Assembly (NCBI GenBank): GCA_949358305.1
Contig: OX442322.1
Coordinates: forward strand, 6,138,001-6,202,000
Length of the DNA stretch: 64,000 nucleotides
DNA from: Strigamia acuminata
Taxonomy: Eukaryota; Arthropoda; Chilopoda; Geophilomorpha; Linotaeniidae
Direction of reading: 5' to 3'
Shown: positions 28,315 through 37,769 of the stretch, piece after piece
Numbering within the stretch: position 1 is the stretch's first letter
Layout of the letters: every line of letters starts with the position of its first letter
Position numbers and translations under genes: made by a program
Notes under the pieces: generated by a model
The model's database searches: none
What the model saw: the letters and a program-made list of their open reading frames with translations, nothing else
What the model was told of the DNA's origin: nothing

Positions 28315-30074
28315 TGGCCTACGCGTCCCGTACCATGACCCAAACGGAGCGGAACTATTCCCAGCTAGACAGGGAAGCTCTGTCAGTGATCTTTGGTGTG
28401 AAAAGATTCATTATGTACTTGATGGGCTTTTTGTTTGTAATCATAACGGACCACAAGCCTCTGTTGGGACTTTTTGGTCGTAAAAAGCCCATTCCAGAGG
28501 TAGTCCCGCTCAGGATGTTACGATGGATGTTGTTCCTGAGCTCGTTCGACTATCAAATCGAGTACCGCAAGGGGGACGAGCACCTCAATGCGGATGCATT
28601 GAGTAGGTTGCCGTTACAACCAGCGAGTAGTGTCTCACCGGAGAGTTTTAAGCGACAGGAATTATTATTCATGAACTTGGGAGACTCACCAATATCATGG
28701 AGTGAAATCAAGACCGAATCATGTAAGGACATTAACATTGTTCGTGTTATCAAAGTGTTGAGAAACGGAACTGTGTTGGAGGATGGAAACGGTGATTTGC
28801 TGAAATTTGTGGCTATTTTTGATCAATTGACGATTGAGGAGTGTGTGTTGTTGCGAGGTCATTGCATCGTACTGCCGACTTCACTTCGTCAGCGGGCTCT
28901 TCAGCATTTGCACCTGGGACATCCGGGAATCGTAGCGATGAAACGCTTGGCGCGAGTCACGTATTGGTGGCCCAAAATAGATGCCGACATTGAACATTAT
29001 GTGGCCAGCTGCGAGGACTGTCAACGAGTTAGAGCGTTGCCACCTAAAGTGAGGCCGGTCCCGTGGCCGACCCCAGTCCGCCCCTGGAGCCAACTTCACT
29101 TGGATTTAGCGGATTTGGATCGAGAAAGATTTTTAATATTAGTGGACACTTACACAAATTGGATCGAGGCGGCGAGAATGACAACAACAACTGCAGGCGC
29201 AGTGATTTTGCAAATAATGAGGTGGTTTGCAACTTTCGGACTGCCTGACCTCGTTGTCACGGACAATGGTCCTCCATTTCAGTCGGAGGAACTTCGTCGG
29301 TTTTACCAGTCCAACGGCATCAAGCAGAAATTCTCGCCACCATATCATGCCCAATCAAATGGGCCAGTTGAACGCGCGGTGCAAACATTTAAAAATGGCA
29401 TGCGCAAACATGGAACCGGATTACTTCTGGTGCGCATGATGAGAGTCCTTTACTACCAGCACACTACACCGTCAGCGGTCACGGGATTGACGCCAGCTCA
29501 GCTGATGTTTCACTGGGAACCTAGGACGCATCTGACCGTTCATCGACCAGAGCAGTCAGATTTATTTCAAATGGTCAAACCCGTGCGTGGTTTGGAGCAA
29601 GATGATTTAGTGTGGGCCCTTTCCCCATTAGGAAAGTGGGAGGAAGGAGTCGTTGTTGAAAAGCTGGGGAGCGTGAGGTATCTGATCAAGATGATGGCCA
29701 GTGAGTTTGAGCATATTAAACATATTAATCATCTGAGGCGACGGTTTATACGCCCGCGACCAGACAATTTCCCAGTAGTCGTGACCCGCACAACCGTGCC
29801 CAAAACGAGCCCGCCGCCGGTAATCATCGAGACACCACCAGTAGACACAGAGCAAACACTCGAACGTTTGGAAAGATTGGCGTCAAGTTTGACGCGGCCA
29901 TTGGACCCGACACCAGGCGCAAGCACGACGACACCTGACGCACAAGATCAATATGGGACGATGTGGCAAGACGGAATAAGGCGATCGAGAAGACATCTGG
30001 GCATCAAATCGTATCGACCTTACCCAATGTCGACCACCGCAGCTGGGCGTCGCAAGGCAAAGAAAGGGAATTAA
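28315..30074 (+). CDS. E RNase H (rest) and integrase
   Basis: RNase H resumes with YASRTMTQTERNYSQLDREAL, IITDHKPLLGLF and NADALSRLP. The integrase has an HHCC zinc domain (HLGHPGIVAMKRL...CEDCQ), a core with Asp in LHLDLADL, Asp in VTDNGPPF and Glu in NGPVERAVQTF, then a basic C-terminal region (HINHLRRRFIRPRP). It ends RRKAKKGN with TAA at 30072-30074, about 25 bp before the 3' LTR. All catalytic residues are visible; only the solo LTR and frame changes upstream disable it. Confidence 0.88.
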
Positions 30075-30098
30075 AAATCTATTTTAATTCCGGGGAGC

Positions 30099-30391
30099 TG
30101 TCGCATTGCGAATCCTTTAAAATTTGAATTATTTCGTAATAAAACTGTATCAAATTAATAGTGGACGCGCGCGAACGTAATAATATGATTTGGCGTGTTA
30201 ATGTAACAATATGCATTCCGATATACGAATATAAACATGTAAGCAAGCGATGTAAAAAGCTCGCAACGAACAAGTAAAAACTTGAGTAAAATTGATGCGC
30301 AAAGCGCGCAAGTATTGAACTGAACCTGGTGCAAATAAATGAGTTGTTACGTGCAGAAAAACCGATTTTTTATTAATCCAAAAATCCGACA
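30099..30391 (+). repeat. 3' LTR of E
   Basis: 293 bp. It differs from the 5' LTR at a handful of positions (for example CGCGCAAG against CGCCCAAG and CCGACA against TCGACA), which suggests a young insertion. Confidence 0.92.
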
Positions 30392-30459
30392 TCCTTGTTT
30401 TGATCCGTCTCGTTCACGTCATTTACGTCTTCGTCGTTCAATTCGACTCCACCATCTAA
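30392..30459 (-). pseudogene. Acidic ORF remnant (H), part 2
   Basis: The minus frame LDGGVELNDEDVNDVNETDQ joins part 1 (23520-24432) across the E insertion. Its upstream side is cut by the LTR of copia G at 30460. Confidence 0.5.
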
Positions 30460-30989
30460 TGTAGCAGAGGAGTGCGCAAAATATCGGCGAGTTGCCGATC
30501 GAAGCGTGTTAAATAAAGGCAAACTGGCGTCGTACACCTGGTACGAACGTTCGCGAGACGTTTCACGTAAGCGCGCGACGTAAGGTCGCTTATGTGCGCA
30601 CAAAACAAGCACTAAAGGTGCTTGAAAGTAAAGACAATACTTAAAATAAAATATACACTTTAATGAAACGAAAATATACATTACATTTAGGAAAACCAGC
30701 TAGGTGACACACATCTGTGTGTTCCGTCATGTTGGAAAAGAAGAATAAGCTAGTATAGGCACTCTGGTGCCAGGAATTTATACTAACATAGAACAAATCA
30801 TGTTATAATAGAACAAATCACTTTTGCATTGAAAAATCATATGGAATTTCATATGGGACAATGTAGAACTAAGCACAATTATAGAAAATAACCGAATTAC
30901 AAAGAATAAACACTAAATATCTAAATACAACGGAGAGTAGTGAATAAATAAATATATGCATTGATAATATTTTGGTCTTTAGACCAATA
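30460..30989 (-). repeat. 3' LTR of copia G
   Basis: The minus strand begins near TATTGGTCTAAAGACC, like the solo LTR at 27727 (TGTTGGTCAAAAGACC), and ends CTCCTCTGCTACA. The initial TG appears mutated to TA. It shares GGCACCAGAGTGCC with the solo LTR. Confidence 0.65.
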
Positions 30990-31207
30990 AATCCAATCTT
31001 CGATGTAAATATTTTTCAGGGGACGAGATGAACGTGTACTGGAATTACAGTATATAATTGACGAGAAAACTAAACAATAAAGTCGAATCATCGAGCCGGG
31101 TACTATCATTGAAGAACTCTTCTCTAAGGAAGCCCGAAAATTCCCACTGGAACTCGATGATCCTCGAAGTCGGGTCAAACTAAATTAGGAATGTCACGAT
31201 AAAGTTT

Positions 31208-31443
31208 ATGTTCGGAAGATCTTCGAAATTAGCGATCGCAGACGTTCTGAAGAGAGCCATTTTGTGAATATGTCCGCGGTGTTGACTTCGCTAGCAACTT
31301 TTCAAAGATCGAAGACTCTCGTCGTAAACCACTCCCTGAGCCAATGGTACTTCACGCGAATCTGTTTTGTTTTCGCGTTTTCAATATCGTTGGACGTGAA
31401 TTGGATAGAGGCCAGGGCGTCGGAATACACGATGGGTTGAGAC
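31208..31443 (-). pseudogene. Copia G RNase H C-terminus with premature stop
   Basis: Inverted copy of the fragment at 3-248 (SDALASIQFTSNDIENAKTK, KYHWLREW). The codon CGA that follows FEL in the first copy is TGA here (31302-31304), ending the frame about 32 codons early. It is cut at 31443 by the LTR of copia F. The 3' UTR (30990-31207) matches 249-370. Confidence 0.85.
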
Positions 31444-31925
31444 TGTTGTCTTTCGATACCAAATAGTCCTCCGTATTCATTTCGTGTATTTATATTGTGT
31501 TTCTGCATCATGCAGTCTTTATAGTATTTATCTGGATTTAATCTATTATTTAACATTAGGCATAATGCTGCCAGTATCATATGTGTATCAGTTTAACTTT
31601 TCTAACACCAGATGGTGTCATACTATGTTTTTCACACATCCAAGATGTCCACCTGCGTGTCTGTAGGTTCTTGCTTATCATTCTCGTCCAAATGGACTCC
31701 AATTTGTAAGTGTTTTTATTTATAATTAAATATTGTTTATTTTTACATTCTTTGATTGTATTTGGCCGCATATAAGCACGTTTAAACGTGCGGCGCCTCG
31801 TTTTTGCCTCGCCATTAGCGGCGATAGTTTGCGCTCGCCATTTCGGCCGCGCGCGTGATATTTTCACGGCGTTTACCGCTTCCATTTGGTCAGTTTGACC
31901 ACTTTGCGCTTCCTCCTCTGTTACA
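31444..31925 (+). repeat. 5' LTR of copia F
   Basis: 482 bp, from TGTTGTCTTTCGATACC to CTCCTCTGTTACA. Related in layout to the solo LTR in E and the G LTR. It contains TTGTAAGTG near 31705, a possible 5' splice site. Confidence 0.75.
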
Positions 31926-31927
31926 AG

Positions 31928-31945
31928 TGGTAGCAGAGGATGGTT
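31928..31945 (+). other. Primer binding site of F: 3' end of tRNA-iMet
   Basis: TGGTAGCAGAGGATGGTT is the complement of the last 18 bases of animal initiator tRNA-Met (from memory of that tRNA). It starts two bases after the LTR and fixes both LTR end and strand. Confidence 0.85.
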
Positions 31946-32257
31946 GGCTGTCCAGCAGCGCAACAAACCACTAACCTTTATCGCCATTTTCGCAAAATTC
32001 GCGAATTTGCGATAAATTTTTTATTTGCAGATTTTCGCCGATTTCCAGCGATTCAACGTTGGAAACCCACTGGACGCAGTGTGGACAACGAGTTTAGGAA
32101 TATCCCGACCTCGTACACACTGTACGGTCGAAGAAACGACGATTTTCGGCTTTTTCAGCGAGAAAAACGACGATTTCCGACGATTTTCGCATTTTAAATG
32201 CGCAACGACGCCATTTTTGCTTTGCAATTATTGGCGCAACGTCTCATCATACTAATC
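31946..32257 (+). other. Leader of copia F, first part
   Basis: AT-rich with repeated CGACGATTTTC / CGACGATTTCC words near 32140-32180. No gene. It is interrupted at 32258 by the gag-only element. Confidence 0.55.
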
Positions 32258-32463
32258 TGTAGTTTTTAGGTGTTGAAGGTTGGGACAAAGATAAGACGCG
32301 TGGTTAGGTTTAACAGCAATGACTAACTTTATTCTAATTGCTAACACATTATATACAGGTGCGCTCAACCCTGATTGGTTTACGCCAAGTACGTCATCTG
32401 GACGTCGTGGGTGTGCAGGTGAAACGTTCACCTGGCGTGAAGACTGGGCACTCAAAACCAACA
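32258..32463 (-). repeat. 3' LTR of the gag-only element
   Basis: 206 bp, plus-strand TGTAGTTTTTAGG to AAAACCAACA. Differs visibly from its partner only near the start (GGTGTTGAAGG against GGTGTCGAAGG). Confidence 0.92.
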
Positions 32464-32475
32464 CTTCCCCTGAGT
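32464..32475 (-). other. Polypurine tract of the gag-only element
   Basis: Minus strand CTCAGGGGAAG directly before the LTR start TGTTGGTTTTG. The bases from here to 32605 are 3' UTR. Confidence 0.7.
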
Positions 32476-32605
32476 GCCAGTCACCACATATTCCAACATT
32501 TTTACATCTCAAAAGTTAAAATAATTAAAAACACTTTTCAATTTAATTCAATTCAATTCAAATATTAAACATATTTTTCTCAAACAATTCAAATATTTTG
32601 TTTTA

Positions 32606-34378
32606 CTAATTAATACTCTTCATATCGAATTCTTCCTTTCCATTTCGATTTGAATACAGTTTCCGAGTTCTCGAAGATTGTCGCGGAGGCGCTCGTACGT
32701 TTTTGATCTGGAGAGTTTCGACTTCCCCTTGTTCAGTCTCGTTTTTGACTTCATCATTGATCTTGATTTTGACTTCCCCTTGTTTCGTCTCGTTCTCGAA
32801 AATTTCAGCTTCGTTTACGTTCTCGGAAATTTCAACTTCGTTCTCGTTCTCGGAAATTTCGGCTTCGTTCACGTTCTCGGAAATCTCGACTTCGTTCTCG
32901 TTCTTGTCTAGTTCCACACTAGATTCCTCACTCGGCTGCAAAATTATACATCGCGCCATTTCCATTAATGTTTGACTTATCTGTTCTGCAAAGTCGTTTT
33001 TCAGTTTCTTCAAAATTGATTCGTATTCGAGTTTCTCGTACCATTCGCAAATTTTTACGTTCTTGGGTCTCGTCTTTTTGACTTCCGTACTTGCTTTTTC
33101 GGTCTTCATGTTCCCGGTTCTGACTTCGATTTCCGTTGCGGTCGCAGCATCCTCGGTCTTGTCGACGATGTAATATAATCCGTTTCTTTTTTCGGCGGTG
33201 AATACGATTTCTCCCTTCGGGCTTATTACTTCTGCTGATTTACTGTCGAAAATCACCTTGTGTCCCCGCTCTGTGATCTTTCCGACTGACATTAAATTGG
33301 TTCGCAAATCCCGTACCAAGAGAGTCTCCGTCAAATCCAACTTCATGTTTCCGTCCCCAGTTTTGACGACGATTTTCGCGGTTCCTTTTCCGTCGATGTT
33401 CGTACTTGCTTCGCTGGCCAAATTCAGTTTTTGGTTCTTCAGGAATTCGATCGTTGAAAATGTTGAGTTGTCTGCACACATGTGAGAACTTGCACTGCTG
33501 TCCAAACACCAATTTTTTGGCCGTGACTTCTCGCATTTCAACGCTGTCTCGTTTTGTTCGCAGAAAAATAATTCGTACTTGGATTTCTCGGCTCTTGACG
33601 CAGTTTCCTTCTTATTCTTGCTCCAACAATCCGCGATTTTATGTCCGGTCTTTCCGCAACCGTGACATTTAAATTTGAAAGTCGGCTTTTCATCAGAATC
33701 CGATTCATCGTCGCCGTTCTTTGGCTGCCTCCATTTTTTGAACGATTTCCTGGCCAACATTGCGTCGGATACTTCTTCTTTATCTTTTTCTTGAGAAATT
33801 GCTGCGGCTATAATTTTTGCTTTTAGCGCTTCCAGCGTCGGCAATGTGTCTCGCGATTCCATCGTGATCTTGAACGTATCGAATGATTTCGGCAAACTTT
33901 GCAACAGCAGCGTCCCAGTAAGTGTCGGATGGATTTCCATATCCATGTCGAGTAGCTTATCGACCGCTTCAAAAAATCCCTTCAGATAGTCACGCACGTT
34001 TTCGTTCTCAGCCATTTTGTTTCCGCAAATTTGTTTTAGCAACATGTCCATATTTGCCGGTCCTTTCGTTTCGTAAATTTCGTCCAATTTTCTCCATAAT
34101 TTGTTTGAGGTTTTACAGTTTTTCAACAATCGAATCTCCGACTGCTTTATGTGTAGCAAGATATCGTATCTCGTGTTTCTGTCTCTCACGTCCCAATTTT
34201 CGGCGGCTTTCTTGGTGTTATTGTTGCTTGGATCAACTTCTGGTCGCTTCAATGTTCCGTCCGCGTACTTTAAGAGATCGTTCTTTCCCAAAATTGCTTC
34301 CATTTGGACTTTCCAGGCATCGTAGTTCTCTTTCCCCAGTGGTTCGATTCTAGCCGAAATTCCGCCTGCATTCGCCAT
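32606..34378 (-). CDS. Copia-type Gag-protease protein with acidic repeat tail
   Basis: 590 aa, uninterrupted. The N-terminal copia Gag domain includes KENYDAWKVQMEAIL, NKLWRKLDEIYE, LLLQSLPKSFDTFK and TLEALKAKI. A zinc knuckle CHGCGKTGHKIADC lies near residue 240, then a copia protease-like domain (WCLDSSASSHMC near residue 292, continuing to RNGLYYIV). The active-site Gly of DSGA is Ser, so proteolysis is doubtful. The last 150 residues are an acidic tail with duplicated ENEVEISENVNEAEIS units, then a basic RQSSRTRKLYSNRNGK segment like the linker before copia RT. The domain order equals a full copia polyprotein from which integrase and RT have been removed in frame. The start at 34378 follows the PBS by about 85 bp. 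Confidence 0.88.
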   Translation of the reverse strand: MANAGGISARIEPLGKENYDAWKVQMEAILGKNDLLKYADGTLKRPEVDPSNNNTKKAAENWDVRDRNTRYDILLHIKQSEIRLLKNCKTSNKLWRKLDEIYETKGPANMDMLLKQICGNKMAENENVRDYLKGFFEAVDKLLDMDMEIHPTLTGTLLLQSLPKSFDTFKITMESRDTLPTLEALKAKIIAAAISQEKDKEEVSDAMLARKSFKKWRQPKNGDDESDSDEKPTFKFKCHGCGKTGHKIADCWSKNKKETASRAEKSKYELFFCEQNETALKCEKSRPKNWCLDSSASSHMCADNSTFSTIEFLKNQKLNLASEASTNIDGKGTAKIVVKTGDGNMKLDLTETLLVRDLRTNLMSVGKITERGHKVIFDSKSAEVISPKGEIVFTAEKRNGLYYIVDKTEDAATATEIEVRTGNMKTEKASTEVKKTRPKNVKICEWYEKLEYESILKKLKNDFAEQISQTLMEMARCIILQPSEESSVELDKNENEVEISENVNEAEISENENEVEISENVNEAEIFENETKQGEVKIKINDEVKNETEQGEVETLQIKNVRAPPRQSSRTRKLYSNRNGKEEFDMKSIN

Positions 34379-34463
34379 CGTTTCTGATTTTGTTTCTCGA
34401 AACGGTTTGTATCAAAAACGTTTTGACTTCCTCGATCGTTTCGTCCCAAATCTCGATATTATC

Positions 34464-34492
34464 CGCAGTGGAAGCGTGCTGGGCCCATAACC
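34464..34492 (-). other. Primer binding site: internal half of tRNA-iMet
   Basis: Immediately inside the LTR the minus strand reads GGTTATGGGCCCAGCACG then CTTCCACTGCGG. It is complementary to the anticodon and D-arm side of initiator tRNA-Met, with one mismatch in the recalled tRNA over about 29 bases. Drosophila copia is known to prime from such a cleaved tRNA-iMet half. It is not a tRNA gene: acceptor stem and T-arm are absent. Confidence 0.85.
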
Positions 34493-34698
34493 TGTAGTTT
34501 TTAGGTGTCGAAGGTTGGGACAAAGATAAGACGCGTGGTTAGGTTTAACAGCAATGACTAACTTTATTCTAATTGCTAACACATTATATACAGGTGCGCT
34601 CAACCCTGATTGGTTTACGCCAAGTACGTCATCTGGACGTCGTGGGTGTGCAGGTGAAACGTTCACCTGGCGTGAAGACTGGGCACTCAAAACCAACA
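34493..34698 (-). repeat. 5' LTR of the gag-only element
   Basis: 206 bp, same ends as the partner LTR. Followed on the right by the TSD copy TAATC. Confidence 0.92.
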
Positions 34699-34703
34699 TA
34701 ATC

Positions 34704-35093
34704 AAATATTCCTTTTCAGTAGTCGTAATAAGCTTGTTAATTTTAAGGTATATTTAAGGTTTTGGGGGCCCTTTAGAATAGTTTTTGCTCTTCGGTTCCA
34801 GTCAGAAACACCGCATTAACTCATTCCTAGCCAGTGCTTACCGCGGCCAACAGGTACTCCCGCGCCTCCAGGTAGGCGAACGGACCCCTGTGTGTTGGCT
34901 GGCTAGGGTTATCTGACCACTTCAGAAGTGGTTGCCCAATTTGATTGATATCCGCTTTGACAGTGCTTCGATCAGTGTGCCGTATTTGTGTTGTGCAACG
35001 CGATATTGTGCTACGAGACCGTCAAGTGCTCCAATTGTGCCATTCTCCATCCAGTGTGGTTTGCTAGGGATTGCTTAGTAACTCCGCGTCATT
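34704..35093 (+). other. Leader of copia F, second part
   Basis: Continues F after the TSD. ATTCCTTTTCAG near 34719 looks like a splice acceptor and could pair with GTAAGT in the F LTR. No gene. Confidence 0.45.
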
Positions 35094-35545
35094 ATGTCAA
35101 AGTCCACAGACGGTAATCCAGGACGTCTTCCCATCCTTAGCGTAGGAAACTACGAACTTTGGCAGCGTTCAATACGCATGGTGCTCCGGAGCGAGGAATT
35201 ATGGGAGCACGTAACCGAAGAAGAAGAGGAGGATTTCATTAAAACAGCTGGGGACAAGGAGAAGAAGAAGTACAAGCGTCGTAAAGCCAAGACATTAGGC
35301 TTGATATATTGTTCTGTGAGCGAGGCTAAAAAGTCAGCTCTCGATGATTGTAAAACCCCCAAGGAAGCATGGGATATTTTAGCCAACATTTATGCGCCGT
35401 CATCTCGAGCGCGACAGGCAGCCATGCGCCGAGAATTTCTGGGGCTCAGATTGGAACAGGGCGAAGACATGGCCAACTTCTTAGGACGCGTTGACTATCA
35501 TGTCCGCCAGATGAAGGATATCGGAGAAACAACTTCACCCGATCA
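35094..35545 (+). pseudogene. Copia F gag, first part
   Basis: ATG at 35094. Copia Gag domain: NYELWQRSIRMVL, a Glu-rich loop, KTPKEAWDILANIY and FLGLRLEQGEDMANFLGRV. It is interrupted after TTSPDQ by the MITE; stops inside the MITE terminate translation at 35631-35633. The second part continues after 35757 in the same phase, because MITE plus TSD add 222 bases. Confidence 0.88.
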
Positions 35546-35757
35546 AAGTCGGGTCATTTCCTCGAATCCCGTTTCATCGAATCCCGTTTCGGTTACAGTT
35601 TCTTGTCTCCTAAGAATGCCTAATGCCCCCTAGCGCCCCCCTTGAACCCCCCAACCTCCCTTAACTGTTTTTTTTTATCTAGACACTGTGGAACCCATTT
35701 GCCACTTTAAAAATTCTGGGTTTGATGAAACGGGATTCGAGGAAATGACCCGACCCG
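35546..35757. mobile_element. 212-bp MITE with long TIRs in copia gag
   Basis: Terminal inverted repeats of about 30 bp: GTCGGGTCATTTCCTCGAAT and onward at the left end, mirrored at the right end by GAGGAAATGACCCGAC. Flanked by CACCCGATCA at 35536-35545 and 35758-35767. The left TIR is followed by a partial second copy (TCGAATCCCGTTTC). The 9-10-bp TSD fits Mutator-like elements; there is no coding capacity. Confidence 0.88.
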
Positions 35758-37769
35758 CACCCGATCACCATGCTTACCAATACTTGGACTTACTGCCCCG
35801 GGAATATTCGCAAATCTCATTCGCGATATATCACTTGCCTAAAGCAGACTTTACTCCGAAGAAAGTAGCTGAACAATTACTTTCAGAACATATGCGACTC
35901 AAAGCGACAGATTCACGCGATTCGGACAATTCAAAACATTCACGTGCCTATGCTAGTGAAAAACAGCAACGTGGGAGAAATTGTTCTCGACCCCCTAGAC
36001 AGTTATCCTCGGTGCAGTGCTTTAATTGCCAGGAATTTGGCCATTACGCGAACAAATGCCCATTGCCGCCTCGCCGAGATGATAAAAGTCAATCATCAGC
36101 TTCTTTCCAACGGAAGCCTAGAAGTTCTAGCCGCAAACGCAACAAGAACTCAAACCAAGATGATTCTAGGCCAAGGGGGAATTCCAGTGCAAGGCGGGAA
36201 ACAAACTTTTTCGTCAATGCTCCTCAATCTATTCAGTTTCCCACAATTCACTTTATGCAGTCGCATGAGTGGATAGTGGATTGTGGGGCAACCGATCATG
36301 TGTGCCACATACAAGCATGGTTTCAAGACTACGTCAAAGTTGTGCCTTTCAACATTGAATTAGGACAAGGACATTCGCAAGTCCTTGGAAGGGGCAAAGT
36401 GCAAATCTTGACGATAATAGATGGCGTGGAATGTGTGGTGAATCTCCGTGATGTGTTATATGCACCGAACTTTGAAGCAAATTTAATTTCGGTCTTCAAA
36501 ATGGACAAAACCAAGCATCACATCCACATTTATGATGGAGCAGTATATGTTTATAAATCGGACATCAAACATCCGATGCTTAAAGCAAAAGAAAAAGGCG
36601 GACTTTATTATGTCGATGGATTGCGCCCACCTTCAGTGGTATCAACGGTGAATACGCCCATCTCTCACCTGCCTGCTCCTGTTCGGACCCTAGTAACGGC
36701 AGAAGAGGATTTCATCAAATATCCGGAGACAAAGAAGAAATCAAAAAATCCCGAGGTTTTTAGGGATTTTCGTCTTGAATTTCCTCCTTTGCCAAATAAT
36801 ATCCCTTCGCCTGTCCTCAACAACCCAATCCAATCTAATCCATCTCCTATGCCCACAAATACCAATCCGTTACCACAAGTCCCAGCCTTTGCTGATACGT
36901 TAAAGGCAATTCCTCCGATTTCCCAACCGAATTCAAGTTCGAAACCGAATTCAAAACCGGTTAATTCGAAGACGGTTGCGACACCTACCGTGAAAAAGGA
37001 TGCGACGGGCATTTGGCACAGCAGATTGGGTCATCTGCATACTAATGCGATGAAACTTTTGGCCGGAAATGAACAAGTGTACGGAATGGAACCGGCAGAA
37101 GTGAACAAGGAACTTTCATGCAACCATTGCAGAATTGCGAAATCCACTCGCATCTCACATAAACTGGATGAACATCCAATTTCCACAAAGGCTTTGGATC
37201 TCCTACACATGGACGTGTGGGGAGCATCAAGAACAACTTCTTACGGAGGCGCGCGTTATGTGCTGACTATTATTGACGACGCCACGCGCTACGCCTGGAT
37301 ATTTCCGATGGCTCAAAAATCTCAAGTGTTCGGACTCTTTAAAGACTACGTCACACGAATTGAGCGAGTGACCAATAAGCGAGTAAAGGCCATCCGAACT
37401 GACCGAGGAGAAGAATTCATATCAAATGAATTTGATCGATATCTCAAGGAAACTGGAATTCAGGCCCAACGAACCAACCCCCATAGCCCTGCTATGAACG
37501 GCACAGCGGAACGGATAAACCGCACAATGGCGGATTACACGCGTGCTATTTTGGACGAAACTGGACTTCCGAATGAACTTTGGGCAGAATTCGCAGTAAC
37601 GTTTTCCTACATTAAGAACAGGTGCCCTCATTCTCGTCTCAAAAATGAGATACCGTACATTTTGTGGCGACGACGTGCCCTTTCACTCCGACATCTGCGG
37701 AAATTAGGCTCAAAATGCTGGGTACATCACACAGCGCCTGGCAGGGACAAGCTAGATCCACGAGCTTAA
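35758..37769 (+). pseudogene. Copia F gag end, protease and integrase
   Basis: After the MITE: gag C-terminus (REYSQISFAIYHLP), zinc knuckle CFNCQEFGHYANKC, protease WIVDCGATDHVC (DCGA where DSGA is usual), a pre-integrase zinc domain (HSRLGHLH...CNHCRIAK) and integrase core with Asp in HMDVWGAS, Asp in IRTDRGEEF and Glu in NGTAERINRTM. A TAA at 37767-37769 interrupts the frame; the same phase continues directly to 39314, so this is a single nonsense mutation. Confidence 0.88.

Larger units (their letters stand above)
24433..30391 (+). mobile_element. Gypsy element E, complete with TSD
   Basis: Two 293-bp LTRs (24433-24725, 30099-30391) differ at only a few sites and are flanked by TCCTT (24428-24432, 30392-30396). 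Inside are PBS, gag with two zinc knuckles, protease, RT/RNase H and integrase, interrupted by a solo copia LTR. Polypurine GGGGAG precedes the 3' LTR. Size without the solo LTR is about 5.4 kb. Confidence 0.93.
32258..34698 (-). mobile_element. Gag-only copia derivative (TR-GAG-like), complete with TSD
   Basis: 2441 bp. Two 206-bp LTRs (32258-32463, 34493-34698) are almost identical, flanked by TAATC (32253-32257, 34699-34703). Between them lie only a PBS, one 590-codon ORF and a polypurine tract. No integrase, RT or RNase H is present. This matches the plan of plant terminal-repeat retrotransposons with a gag domain (TR-GAG), here in an animal genome. Mobility would have to be supplied by a full copia relative. 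Confidence 0.9.

Noticed and set aside
34464-34495. tRNA-iMet-like sequence as a tRNA gene
   Set aside because: Only the anticodon and D-arm side is present, immediately inside an LTR; it is a primer binding site.
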